Source: Reticulitermes lucifugus (taxonomy: Eukaryota; Arthropoda; Insecta; Blattodea; Rhinotermitidae). From it: a stretch of DNA of 64,000 bases. Where the stretch lies: positions 1 to 64,000 of the forward strand of contig JAKCWW010001154.1 in the NCBI GenBank assembly GCA_026260175.1, written 5' to 3'. Within the stretch, counting starts at the first letter, position 1; every line of letters starts with the position of its first letter. Below the pieces are notes generated by a model that ran no database searches, had not been told where the DNA came from, and was given only the letters and a program-made list of their open reading frames with translations. The translations under genes were made by a program, and so were the position numbers. Of the stretch, positions 37,926-48,953 are shown in pieces.

Positions 37926-40900
37926 ATGCAGGGAATTTCATGACTACCTGAGTAAGTAATAGCTTCTTAAGAAAAACTCTGCTCCAAGGAGTTAGTTGGC
38001 CTCTTCACATAATGGATTGAAATTTGTTACAGGGCACCTTTTAGACCATAAAGGGCAGGAAAAAGTAATGAAAGAGTCATGTTGAAAGAAGGAGATCTGA
38101 TAGTCACCCTATAAATTATAGGCAATAACAACAAATCAACAAAAGACACTTTGGAATGTTAGAGGAGGGATGGAGATGTGCTACTTTCTAATACTGATAA
38201 CAGCCAAACTAGGCATGGTACTTGGAAGGATGACCACCACTTTACAACACACATAAATGACAACTTGTGTTATGTGATGTGTGGCTTGTAACCTGGCTCT
38301 TCTCCTTCAGAACATTGACAAAAAATCACAGTGCATTGTTTTGTGCATCTGAAGCACACAATGGCCAGCACTCTGCAGTGTGTACATAGAACATGACACT
38401 AAATATGCCTGTTACATAATACTTATGACCCAGAGATTCAAAATAATATTTAAGAGAAGTCTTACAAATCATGAGCAAAACTAAATGGACTCAATAACAA
38501 ATCCACTAATCACTTTTTCGTGACCATCTGATTATATAAAGATAAACCACTTTTAAATTTTAATTTTGTACAAACTTATTTATGAATATGCACCCCACCC
38601 CATATAAATATTTACAATGTATACATACACACATGTACATACACACACACACTCAAAAACACACACAAAAGAATATTGTTGTTTTCGTCAAGAAAACACA
38701 ACATTATTTAAAACTGGAATACACATGCTTATAATTTTCCTTCTTTCATAATCAGTAAAATATATTATATCAATACTTACACTAACAGACTCATCTAATT
38801 TTCAATATAAATTTTTTTATTGTATTCCTTTAACATTATAAGTACTTTATTGTATAAGCTACAGGAGCATGGTTAGAATAGCACTGGTGCTGTACTTGGC
38901 AAGCATATACAGAATCTAATTTCACCTTAATAATATAATTATGATGTCATTTCTTCTTATACTACCTGACATGTCCTATTTGCAGAAATCTGACAAATGT
39001 TGTTCTTCAGGAAGCCCACCATAAAATTATATGTATGTATACAGTATAAAGTATATTGTCTTTTTAATGGAGACGTAAGTGTTCAGTATGAGGTAGGAAC
39101 TGAATTTTAAAGTAATTGTTACATAAAATTCATGCTTCAATGGGATAATTTTTATGTTCAGTGTTACAGCAGATTCATTTAATACAAGTAATACAACATA
39201 ATTTATATCACATCATGACAAAATACATAGCAGCTTTTACAAGAAAGAAAATTAAGGGCTCTCCTCTGGTTGAGATAAGGCTGGAAGAGGTTTAATATAA
39301 AATAAGCAACATTTACGTCATGTCAAATTTAAGCAAACAAAAGGAGTCGTCACTTTTCAATTGCCAAGTGCACCAATACCTATTCCATCCCTGTTCCTCC
39401 ACATTCGTGTACTTTAAGGAAACATTTACAACATCTGAACATAATTTGAAATTATGTACAGGCAGATCACCCAAAGCATACAAAATTAAATATTCTCAAC
39501 ATATCTTTACACATACATGTACAGTGTGTCATCCTTTGTGAATGCCAATTATGAACTTTGTGTAGTCTCATTATGTGCAGCAGACACTCTCAGCAACTAG
39601 CAAGTTGCTAACCAGCTACATAAACAATACAAAACAACAACAAAAAAGTGTTATCCGAGTTTTCTTGCGATCTTGAGACCTGTTTATGTGTGTCCCAGAT
39701 AAGATCCGTGACCTATCTTGTACATATCCCACAACTGGAGTGAAGCAATTCTATGCAATAACAAGTACATTCTCCATTCATAGTTTAAATTTAAAATCCA
39801 TGCTCCCTACATATTTGCAGTACTATTTTGTGACAATATACAACAGTATGTTGTACCAGCACCTTCACTCACAATGATACATTAGAATACTATTATTAAT
39901 TCAGAACTCAGGAAAAGTACATCTTATTTATTATTCTTCTTCTAAGATCACAACATGAAACAAAAACATCAACACATCTCAATTTTTATTTTTTTAATAC
40001 AAACATAAGGGACATTTCCAACTTTACTTGCTGCCAAGGAGTGAATATTGGCACTTTTATTTTTACAAAAGAAGCACAGCATATTTGGCAACATTCATAT
40101 AAAATTTTTATCTAAAACTGAATGTAGCTACACAAATCTTTTTTTATTAGTGCAACTTTGGAATATATTTCTTCAGAATTGTTAGCCTATAGCACGTCAC
40201 ATGTCCATTCACCACATGTCCATGCTGCTTCTCCACAAACATCTAATCCCAATCAGTTGACCTGCATCAGAGTGACTGAATATTAAAATTATGAATGATT
40301 TGTGCTCTCTGTTCCAATAGCTGTAATATACAACTTACATATTTTCCTTTATGGCAACTTGCCACCAAGAAACTGAAACTTCTTCACGGACAATAATTTT
40401 TCTAAACTCGAGAACTGTGCCAGACAATCTCCGTCTACTTCCCTACTACCTTTTGATGTCCTGGACAGTGCAAAGTGTCAAAGAACTCAATCCTTGCTTT
40501 ATGGGAGATCTGCCTGTAACCATGAGTGTGATGTTACAAAGAACAACATAACTGCCCCACCACCCTTAACTGGCCCTTCACAGAACTCAATGTGCAAGGT
40601 GTGAATTTTATCTCTGATTACTTTAAAAATCTCTCAAAGGAAAAATCAGAGAAAGAACCCACTACAGCACCACTGAGGACCAGTTCATAGAAATATACTC
40701 TGTTTCATCATATGTGGTAGCAGTCATGGGTTCAAGACCCAGATGTGCTATGCCATGTTATGCAGTGATGTATAAATCCTCTTGTGGAATATAGCAGGGT
40801 GTGAAGGTCAGAATTTTAAATCACAGAAACACAGAACTTTGTGGGATACTTTAACATTCAACCTCCTCAGTAAGTCAGTGTTGGGACTGAACTTCCATGG

Positions 40901-41252
40901 AGCAGAGGATGAAGCAGGTTGCTGTGGCAGCGACTCTCTACAGCTGTATTTGCAATGTATCTAACCTTCATATTTAGCAGGCTCTCTCTGACTGAGACTT
41001 TCATGGTTATCCTCAGTTTATTAATGCAAACATTGGGAGAGTACCCTGAAATAGACCACAATCTCTTCCTTCCATATTCTTACCTATTCATCATTGATAA
41101 TCATCTTCTCCTCTGATTTGATTTTGTATGGTATTTACAGTTGAAAAAGCATTAATAAAGAATTCACATATCAATCAATCATTCATATCTAAGACATAAT
41201 TCCAAGACAGCACATTCCATTCTGTACATAAATACATACATATTGTTACAAT

Positions 41253-41335
41253 CAGGGCTGGCATTAAGGGCATGCATCCTGTGACACCCCCCTCCCTCCC
41301 GCTTACAGGACAGCAAGGCTAGGGTGCCAAAAGTT
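41253..41335 (+). mobile_element. hAT-like end fragment
   Basis: CAGGGCTGGCATTAAGGGCA is a typical terminal sequence of hAT non-autonomous elements. No opposite end was found. Confidence 0.35.
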
Positions 41336-42183
41336 ATACCTAGTAGCATACTAATATATCCTACACCAGTTCACACAATGAAGAGTGATGAACTTTTTCT
41401 GTTCTTAAATTGTAATGAAATCATGTCTTTCTTAAAGAGGTTCACAAATTTTCTTACAGACAAGGCAGAAGTGTTTGTGGTTCTGAACCAGGGGACATCA
41501 CATTACCTAGTGCCAGGCATGGTTATAACTAAAATATACAGTGTTTTAAACAATAAGATAATAAATAATTGTGTTAATTTGCATATTTACTGAATAATAT
41601 TTATTATTTTTAATTTGTTTTGTTAATTTGTATTGTGCCAAGACAGATTATAAACTTCATAAACTGCCCGCATTGATGATATTACTTTACCATATCGGAC
41701 ACACTGTATGCAGGTTGGATACAGAATTGTTTATGTTAGAAGGTGACAATCAGAGACACTACAAAGAACCAGTTAAGTAGTTTAAAGAAACAATTCATTT
41801 ACCTTCTACATATTTTATTTTTCTAATTAAGATATGACACACAATTTGTTTACTGATACTAATCATATCAAGTCCATTTGTAGTTTGAAGCAGCCATTAT
41901 TTAAGAGCACTGATACCATTCAAAAGGATTCCTTTTATATAAATGGGTATTGTGGTTTTGAGAAGACTGTTAAGCATCTTAATAAAACTGTAAGAAAACT
42001 TGTGAACAATTTGTAGGTATGGATCTAAAGTAAATGTAATTTCCATGTCTCTCAATTGTAATTATATACGCAAAGTCAGGTACACCCTTGAAAGTAACAT
42101 GGGGTTTGTAGTATTATATCAGGCCCCAGGACCTTAGGATCAATCTTGCTCTATACCACAACACTTCTACTGAGGAGATTAAG

Positions 42184-42400
42184 CAGCGGTTGGCAAACTT
42201 TTTCAGTCCATGGGTCATTCTTCATACCAAAAAAACCCACAGAATCTTAAAAACTCACCCTCTTTGAACCGGCATTATGAGATGCTCAAAAGATATCCCA
42301 ATCAAAGGTACAGATTTAATCTGTCTGGTTTTTTTTATACAGCTAAAGTATTTTTATTTGTTTATTTATTGTTAGCATTTTGGCCAGTCAGTTGACAAAG
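42184..42400 (+). mobile_element. hAT-like end fragment
   Basis: CAGCGGTTGGCAAACTTTTT followed by CAGTCCATGGGTCA is a typical hAT terminus (CAGNGGTTNNCAAACTTTTT). The right end is not recognised. Confidence 0.5.
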
Positions 42401-43076
42401 TTTGGTCTATAGACAATATTTTGAGATTCAGTATATTTTAAAACTGACAGAGCATACACCATAGCATGAAATAGAAGATACCTGCTTCAAGTGCTACAGT
42501 AGATGGCTCACAGTGACACCAAATGAGAATACAACAAATGGAAAATTTGTACACTTATTGTCTTCTTTAAATTCTGATATATAACTTTGTAACACCTCAG
42601 TAAAATTAATACCATTGTAGAGTGTTGAATTTATCACACAAATGTCTCTGAACTGCTCATTATAGATCAGTTCTGTGCTTTCATATTCATCACAAGACAT
42701 AAAATTGTACTTCCAACTCGATAAGAGGGGGGAGGGTGGGGTAGAGTAATATTATTTTAACTATTTAACTGTTACATAAGTACATGCATCTAAACTCTCA
42801 CTTATAAAATTCATTTCAGATGGCAGGCAAATTACCATTTCAGTGGGGAAGGACCACTGTAACATGCACAGTGCAAAGGAATGCATCCCACAGACACAAA
42901 ATATTTCTCTGGTTGCATGCATATACGTTCTTCACACCAACTGCAACCAATGAGTTCTGGCAAAGTTGTGTGTCTCAACTAACCACACAAAAAAATCTTA
43001 CACCAGAGAAGACAAAAAAGTCAAAGATATTGATTTCATCTGTTTGTCAGACACAAACTTCATCAAAATCACAATC

Positions 43077-43222
43077 TTTTGGGAATTGATGCCACGTAGT
43101 TTGGTGCATAGGTACCAATATTTCCAAGGAATCTCCTCCCTCCATCACCACACCTATATCCTGCGGATGAAGGCACACTTTCTCTGAAATGTTGGTACCT
43201 ATCTACCAGATTACACAGAAGA
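43077..43222. mobile_element. Foldback element, family F
   Basis: The left arm GTGCATAGGTACCAATATTTCC and the right arm GAAATGTTGGTACCTATCTACC are inverted around a centre containing CGGATGAAGGCAC. Confidence 0.6.
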
Positions 43223-44995
43223 CCATGGCCTTAATTCTCACCACTGGGAAAACCTCAATTTTGTCAAAATGTTCCAATAATCAATAATGTTGTTGATTTT
43301 CTATTGCTGGTTGCAAACGATGCTCCTGCTCCAAGATACATACATAAAATCATCCAACAATAAAGGGTGAAACCTGTAATAATATCAACCTAAAAACTAT
43401 GCGACTCCAAAAAAGGAATAAAGGTAAACATATAACACGGATATTGCACTTGCAACGAATTTCTGGTAAATTAGCAACAAAAATTTGCAACACGTGCCTA
43501 TTAGCTTTGCCATGTCTGTTTGGTCATTGGGCTGTACATAACAATCAGTGACAGGACTGTCACAGAATTTAATGTAGTAGAGTTATATACTAAAATTTGT
43601 CAACACATCCCAATTTTGGTTAAGATCAAAAAATAAAAGAGTGCATATCTTAAAATAGTCCACCAAATATTTCAATAAAGCAAAAAATATTTTGAATAAA
43701 ACTTGAAAGACAAAAATGAACCACACATTTTATGTCCTTTTAAGTCTTAAGGTTTTTGAGATGACTAAACAAAAGGGATTTTCATGCTGTCTGGGGGCAG
43801 TAACAGAGTGCATTCACCACAACTACAATCAAGTGCATACACTTCCTAGGTTGTTCAACTCTCACTTTGCCAAGATCAACTAAATGAATGGTATCAAAAT
43901 CAGGAAAGTGACACTACTGTCTAGAGTAAGCCTTCATGTCTGCCACTTTAACTTCATACCTGTACCATCTCCTGATGGTATAGGCAAAATGTTACGCCAA
44001 TAATGAGGGGAAAATATGTCCCATGCCTGAACAATGTATAGGAGTTTCCATCATAAAACAGAGACCTGATCATGCAGGATTTCAAATATAAAACAAGAAA
44101 ATAGCCCATAGATGTACCAGTTAAAAAGTTAAAACCACAAGGAACAGGAGAATTGATTGTCAATGATGTACACAATGGATATATTGTCAATGGTCTAAAA
44201 ATAAATGGGAAAGTGACAATAGCATGAAATGTTGATATATATATATAAAATAAATCCTACACTACACAAAAGTTAAGCTACTGATAATTATGTGCACAAG
44301 AAATTTAATACTGTTAAAGACATTTATATGACAGACCAGAGAAATCTGTGTGAATGTTGAATTGGAATTAATGACTCAAATGTAAGGAAATGACAGCATC
44401 TTGTATTACTTCTTGCAAGGTTATACTTGTCTTTATGCTGCGACATGAAACAAGTATGAGAACATATGTTTCATACAATTACATTTGTCACAACTTCATT
44501 CAAAATAGATGTTTGCCAACAAGCATGGGTTTAGAGAAAAATAACTATAAACATTACTAGCAATCATTTAAAACCTTGGGCATACCACTGAACTTTCTCT
44601 TAAAAATGGTAACAACATTTTTTACCCTATCCACTCTTCTTAATTTTATAAATGCAACCTCTGCTGTTTGTTTCTCTTTTTGTGGCACATATCCTCAGAT
44701 ATGGTCTTACCATGTCAGTCAAACAACATGAAGAAATCCATTTCTGAGGTTATAGAGTATCCAAGGGGCACTTCTTTCTACTCTCTGTACAGAATACAGA
44801 ATACAGAATTTACAGACTTGATCAGGGACAGGAAGTGGGAACTTGTACCACAGATTACTGGCTTACACAAGCTATCGTTATATACAGAATAACGTCAACC
44901 AGTAATAATCGATGATGCAGTAAATAATTTACAAGGCAGAGAACAGAAGGCAGAAGCCATCTGATACTAAAATTAAAGCCTTATATAAGTAACAG

Positions 44996-45018
44996 GAAAG
45001 AAAGAAAGAAAGAAAGAA
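44996..45018. repeat. (GAAA)n microsatellite
   Basis: About five GAAA units. Confidence 0.85.
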
Positions 45019-45934
45019 GCAGCTATTGCGTGACTTGAGAGTGAAACAAGGACTCGCAATGGTGGGCATACTCCAAATATCTGAATAGAAATGGTTAATT
45101 CTCTGTCCCAGATAAACTGATATATATGCTAACTGAACAACAACCTCTTCAAGATGTTGTTAGATAATATAACACATACAACATATCAATAAAGTTTCTC
45201 ATAAAAATTTACTAACATTTCTGAAGAAGTTATGAGAATATATAATATTTATTTTGTTCAATGTCAAATCGATAATAAGCTGCCCTGCAGTATGCATCAC
45301 ACTAATGTTGAGATCATCCTCCATAGTTTCATAATATCACAATGACTTTTTGGAATGCTGGAAACATTTAAAACACCATAATAAACACACATGCACTGTG
45401 GCAACTCCCTACACAGCATAATTATAAGGGAACAACCAATGTTTGGACAGTGATCTGAAAACCATTTCTATCAGTGGCTCACTAAACAATTTTCATCTTC
45501 CTTTTCAAGACTATGGTTAATGTATCATCCACTTTTCAACCATACAGAGTCCTTTTTAGATATGGCTATTGCCTGACCAGATGGCATGGTTCAGCCACTG
45601 CAACCAGAGGGCCTCAAACAGCAAATCTCAAGAGTGGCCTCCAAAATACAACTACAGGAACAGTTACACTTGTTACAAGGTTTAATTTAAATTTCAGTAC
45701 ATATACACATAACCTTTTACAACAATCAATGAATGAAGCTCCTTTTCATTTTAGAGGATCAGTTAACAAAAAACTGAATATGGCCACAAATTTTTGTTCA
45801 TTAATGCTGCTACAGAACGTTTTCATCAATTAATGCTGCCACAGAGATTTTTTTTTTTGTGAATCCCTGGTCTCAAATATGCTGAACCAATATAATGCCA
45901 ACAAATGCAAGTGGTACAGAAGTTATAACAGTAC

Positions 45935-45976
45935 CTGAAGGCTTTGGTGGGACACCATTTTGTAATACCACTGTTT
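45935..45976 (-). CDS. Fas3: Candidate Fasciclin-3 tail microexon, 42 nt
   Basis: The donor is TTCAG/GTACTG and the acceptor CTTTTTAAAGACAG. With one base from upstream the frame reads ETVVLQNGVPPKPS and ends with G in phase 1, so it is symmetric 1-1 and leads into the 34-nt exon (G+GC, glycine). The proline-rich NGVPPKPS looks like a cytoplasmic tail segment. The acceptor tract is modest. It could be an optional cassette, since upstream exons also fit the 34-nt exon directly. Confidence 0.5.
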
Positions 45977-46827
45977 CTGTCTTTAAAAAGAGATAATAAT
46001 CATTACATTTACAATTAAACTACCATGTGTAAATGCAACACATTCCAAATCTTTGCACAAGGGAAAACATACGTGGCCAGTAAGCACATGTCACACATCA
46101 ACACTAGAAACATTTCTTCAGAATCTGCACACATAGGGTGGGCACATGGAAACACACGCAATATTATCTTCAGCTTCTCTTCTGCACTTGTTCACTAGGT
46201 TTCCAATTTTTAATATAAATACAGAATTTATGAGGCAGTGTTAATGCAGTGTTTTTATGCACACAGTAATATCTTTGTTACTTCCATTTACATATGTTTC
46301 CAAATTGGTGACTTCCCTGTTCCTGAGACCGAAGACACAGAGGATCAAGGACAAACCCACCATCACAACCAGACACACCAGTTTCTCACAAATAATGAAG
46401 AAAACTCCAACAGAAATTTCTAAAGACAAACAGTGAAAGAAATCCTCATCAAAACAATAATAATAGAAACAGGGTACAAAAAAGAAAAGGACTCCTTATA
46501 CAACTGTGGATTCTGTCTGTGTGTGTTCCTGTTATTAAATTTTCTATACACTGACAATATGCATGAAACTCAGAAGAATGCAGCACCATTTTAGGTCACT
46601 CAGATACCACTTTTTACTACAAATCCTACCTTCACAATAACAAAACAGATATAAGAACACAGCATATTCAAATAACTGATATTACTAAGCATTTGTCATT
46701 CTTAATATGAACCTTTTGTATGTGATGGAACAGAGACTTCACAGTAATTGGCACAGGCAGTTTAGATGTAAGGTGTTTTCTGAATCTTGCTTTTAAAAAT
46801 AGATACATACTTTCTGGGGAACCATAC

Positions 46828-46916
46828 CTATGAAACTTCAGTTGGAGTGGGCTGAACAGTGTCAGGTGGAATCACAGAAATGTCCCTGAGCCTCAATATC
46901 ATCAAGTGTTTCACTT
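46828..46916 (-). CDS. Fas3: Candidate third alternative ending of Fasciclin-3
   Basis: From a possible acceptor GTCTAAAG (phase 1 entry, as required here) the frame reads EVKHLMILRLRD, then ISVIPPDTVQPTPTEVS and TAG. The peptide ending is rich in Pro and Thr and looks tail-like. A strong donor-like ATAG/GTATGG lies directly after the stop, which is odd for a terminal exon and could mean another use. The acceptor is weak. I rate this as a lead only. Confidence 0.3.
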
Positions 46917-47962
46917 CTTTAGACAGGGACTTCCACACATACACAAAAATATCATAATGTTATAAACAAGTGTGTTACATACTGCTTGTTATTTTACACT
47001 AAAATTGAACAAACAAGCCTCATGCAGATAAGCAGGAGATACAACTGTTGAATTTAGCTGCCATAATAGAAACTGTGTAAGCAAACTGATATACTGCACT
47101 TAGAGTTCATTGTGCACATACAAACATTTGGTATTATGATTCACATGAAGTCTGCTTCTTGTAACATGAAGGGTCATTTCACAACAATAAGAACTGAGAT
47201 TACACATCCTCTCTCAGAAGGACCCTGAATATTCGAGTTTCAGTGTATTTCAAAACAATGACAAACATCTGCTAAAAGACAACTGATTTTGTAACCTAAC
47301 AGCAATACAATTAAAACATGGCATATGCAAAACCCAATACATTCGTCACTTCCAGTGAAGTTAAAATATTGGTTGATCATAGTTGAGTTTGTAAACTACA
47401 GTAAGTAACATATTCACTGCCTCTAAAGCAAGAAAGCCCATGCAGTATAAAAAAGGCGACATAAAAGATTCTTCAACAGTTGTCATCTGACACAACTCTT
47501 TACATATAATAATACAAACTTAGAGGAATTAAAATACATATGTCCACACTTTTGATACATGTGTAGAAGCATTTGTTTTTGGAATCAAAAATGTTTTGGC
47601 ATGGTTACTTGGCCAGTAGACTTAAACTGGCATATACATACCTGGCAGTGAATGCATTTACTGGTAACTCCATTCTGAAGGATAGTGTAACCAAACTGTA
47701 CATTCAGCAATAAAGATTCAATGACAACTGTAAGACAAGAATCAGTAACTTAATTAATATGCTTCATTATAAATCTAGGATACAGAATGTGTTTTTATTA
47801 CAGTATCCATTCCTGTATACACTCAGACTAAATCTATAAAATCTAATGCCTTTTAACAGTTTTTGAAAGCTCTACTCAATTCTGTATAATTATAGGTTAC
47901 AAAATCAGTATGCCATCATGCTAAAATCCACTGCCTTCACCACAAGTTTGAAAGCACATCTT

Positions 47963-48186
47963 TTAAACAGGTGTGTCCTTGTCACTCTTCTTTGTGTCCT
48001 GTGGATTGTTGCCATTGATATACTCAGTGCTGACATTGTGATTCACTGATGGGTTTTCCATCCCCCCCTCCCCTTCTGCGTGGTGGCCTGATTTAGTTTT
48101 CTCAGTATGGACAGGTTGCTGATTCTCAGGATCAATATGAGCCTCACTGCTTGAGTGACTTGTGCCGCCGCGACCAGCGCCACCTG
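47963..48186 (-). CDS. Fas3: Fasciclin-3 alternative terminal exon 2 (YIN site, TPV end)
   Basis: The acceptor TTGTTTCTTGCAGCAG opens the exon in phase 1, the same entry phase as the 34-nt exon, and the frame closes with TAA after 74 residues or so. It begins AGGAGRGGTSHSSSEAH, passes through ENPSVNHNVSTEYINGN and ends SDKDTPV. The YIN in TEYING fits the Y-x-N pattern bound by Grb2/Drk-type SH2 domains. The last residues TPV fit the class I PDZ ligand pattern (S/T-x-V). The tail lacks the ITIM/ITSM motifs of terminal exon 1. Using this exon truncates the protein before SDTESAD. The acceptor is a tandem NAGNAG, so isoforms may differ by one alanine/glycine residue near the start. Attribution to Fasciclin-3 rests on strand, position and phase. 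Confidence 0.65.
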
Positions 48187-48678
48187 CTGCAAGAAACAAC
48201 AACCACACACTCGGTGAAGGCAAGTGATGAGATTCTTCCATTTACATTTTGTCATAAATGCAGGGAAGATTGTATATTTCATGTATACAGAATAATCAGT
48301 AATTCTCAAAAATACGATTTCAGTGTGTGAAATAAAACTAACAAAGTTCTAAAAATGGGCATACTGCCCTGGACTCATGCTCGTACTTGTGTAAAGTTGA
48401 TTACTAGAAGATGGGGTGCAACTGTAATAAATATTTCGATGTAATTATTGACGTAGTTTATACACATGCAAGTCACAGGTTTAATCATGGTAACTATACA
48501 AAAGATCATGTAAAACTTCACATATTTCTCTTTCTTAAAAAAACTATTATTCAAAAACTTTTACAAAGTATGCAATATGCAAATCTTCCCCACGATATTC
48601 ACATGACTTTTCAATGTCCATCAGTTGTACAGAAATTCAAGTTAATGCTATTTTAGAAAACTGTTATGTAAAGTGTAT

Positions 48679-48713
48679 GATATATATATATATGTGTGTG
48701 TGTGTTTGTGTGT
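48679..48713. repeat. (AT)n(GT)n microsatellite
   Basis: A compound dinucleotide repeat about 0.5 kb upstream (minus-strand sense) of terminal exon 2. Confidence 0.85.
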
Positions 48714-48928
48714 TTACTAGTAAGCACATTTACTCTGAGAAGAGCTCATTCATGTAAATTACATAGCAATTAACAAACTTTTGAACTGGGGGAAGGAATA
48801 TGACAAACTCATGCACTGAACAGAAAAGAGGAACACTGGCATTGCAAGATGCTGGGTCCGTTGTAAACAGAGACATGAAGGAGATGTTACTCCACCAGTA
48901 GGGGTAGAAAGGATTTATAAGCACTTGC

Positions 48929-48953
48929 CTTCGCCGAATATTGGTTCTTGCTT
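48929..48953 (-). CDS. Fas3: Candidate Fasciclin-3 tail microexon, 25 nt, with a GC donor
   Basis: A long pyrimidine tract (TTTCTTTTTGTTCTGCTTG) precedes TTACTGAG, then codons KQEPIFGE plus a G in phase 1, then the donor AAG/GCAAGTG. GCAAGT is the strong form of the minor GC-AG donor. The phase-1 G joins equally to terminal exon 2 (GCA), to the 42-nt exon (GAA) and to the 34-nt exon (GGC). The CGGCGA codons stand out in AT-rich DNA. The entry phase 0 is assumed, since the upstream exon is outside or uncertain. Confidence 0.45.

Larger units (their letters stand above)
34778..45934 (-). other. Intron of Fasciclin-3, about 11 kb (if the 42-nt exon is real)
   Basis: AT-rich; contains a SINE, a LINE 3' end, two hAT end fragments and foldback elements. 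No convincing exon. Confidence 0.5.
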
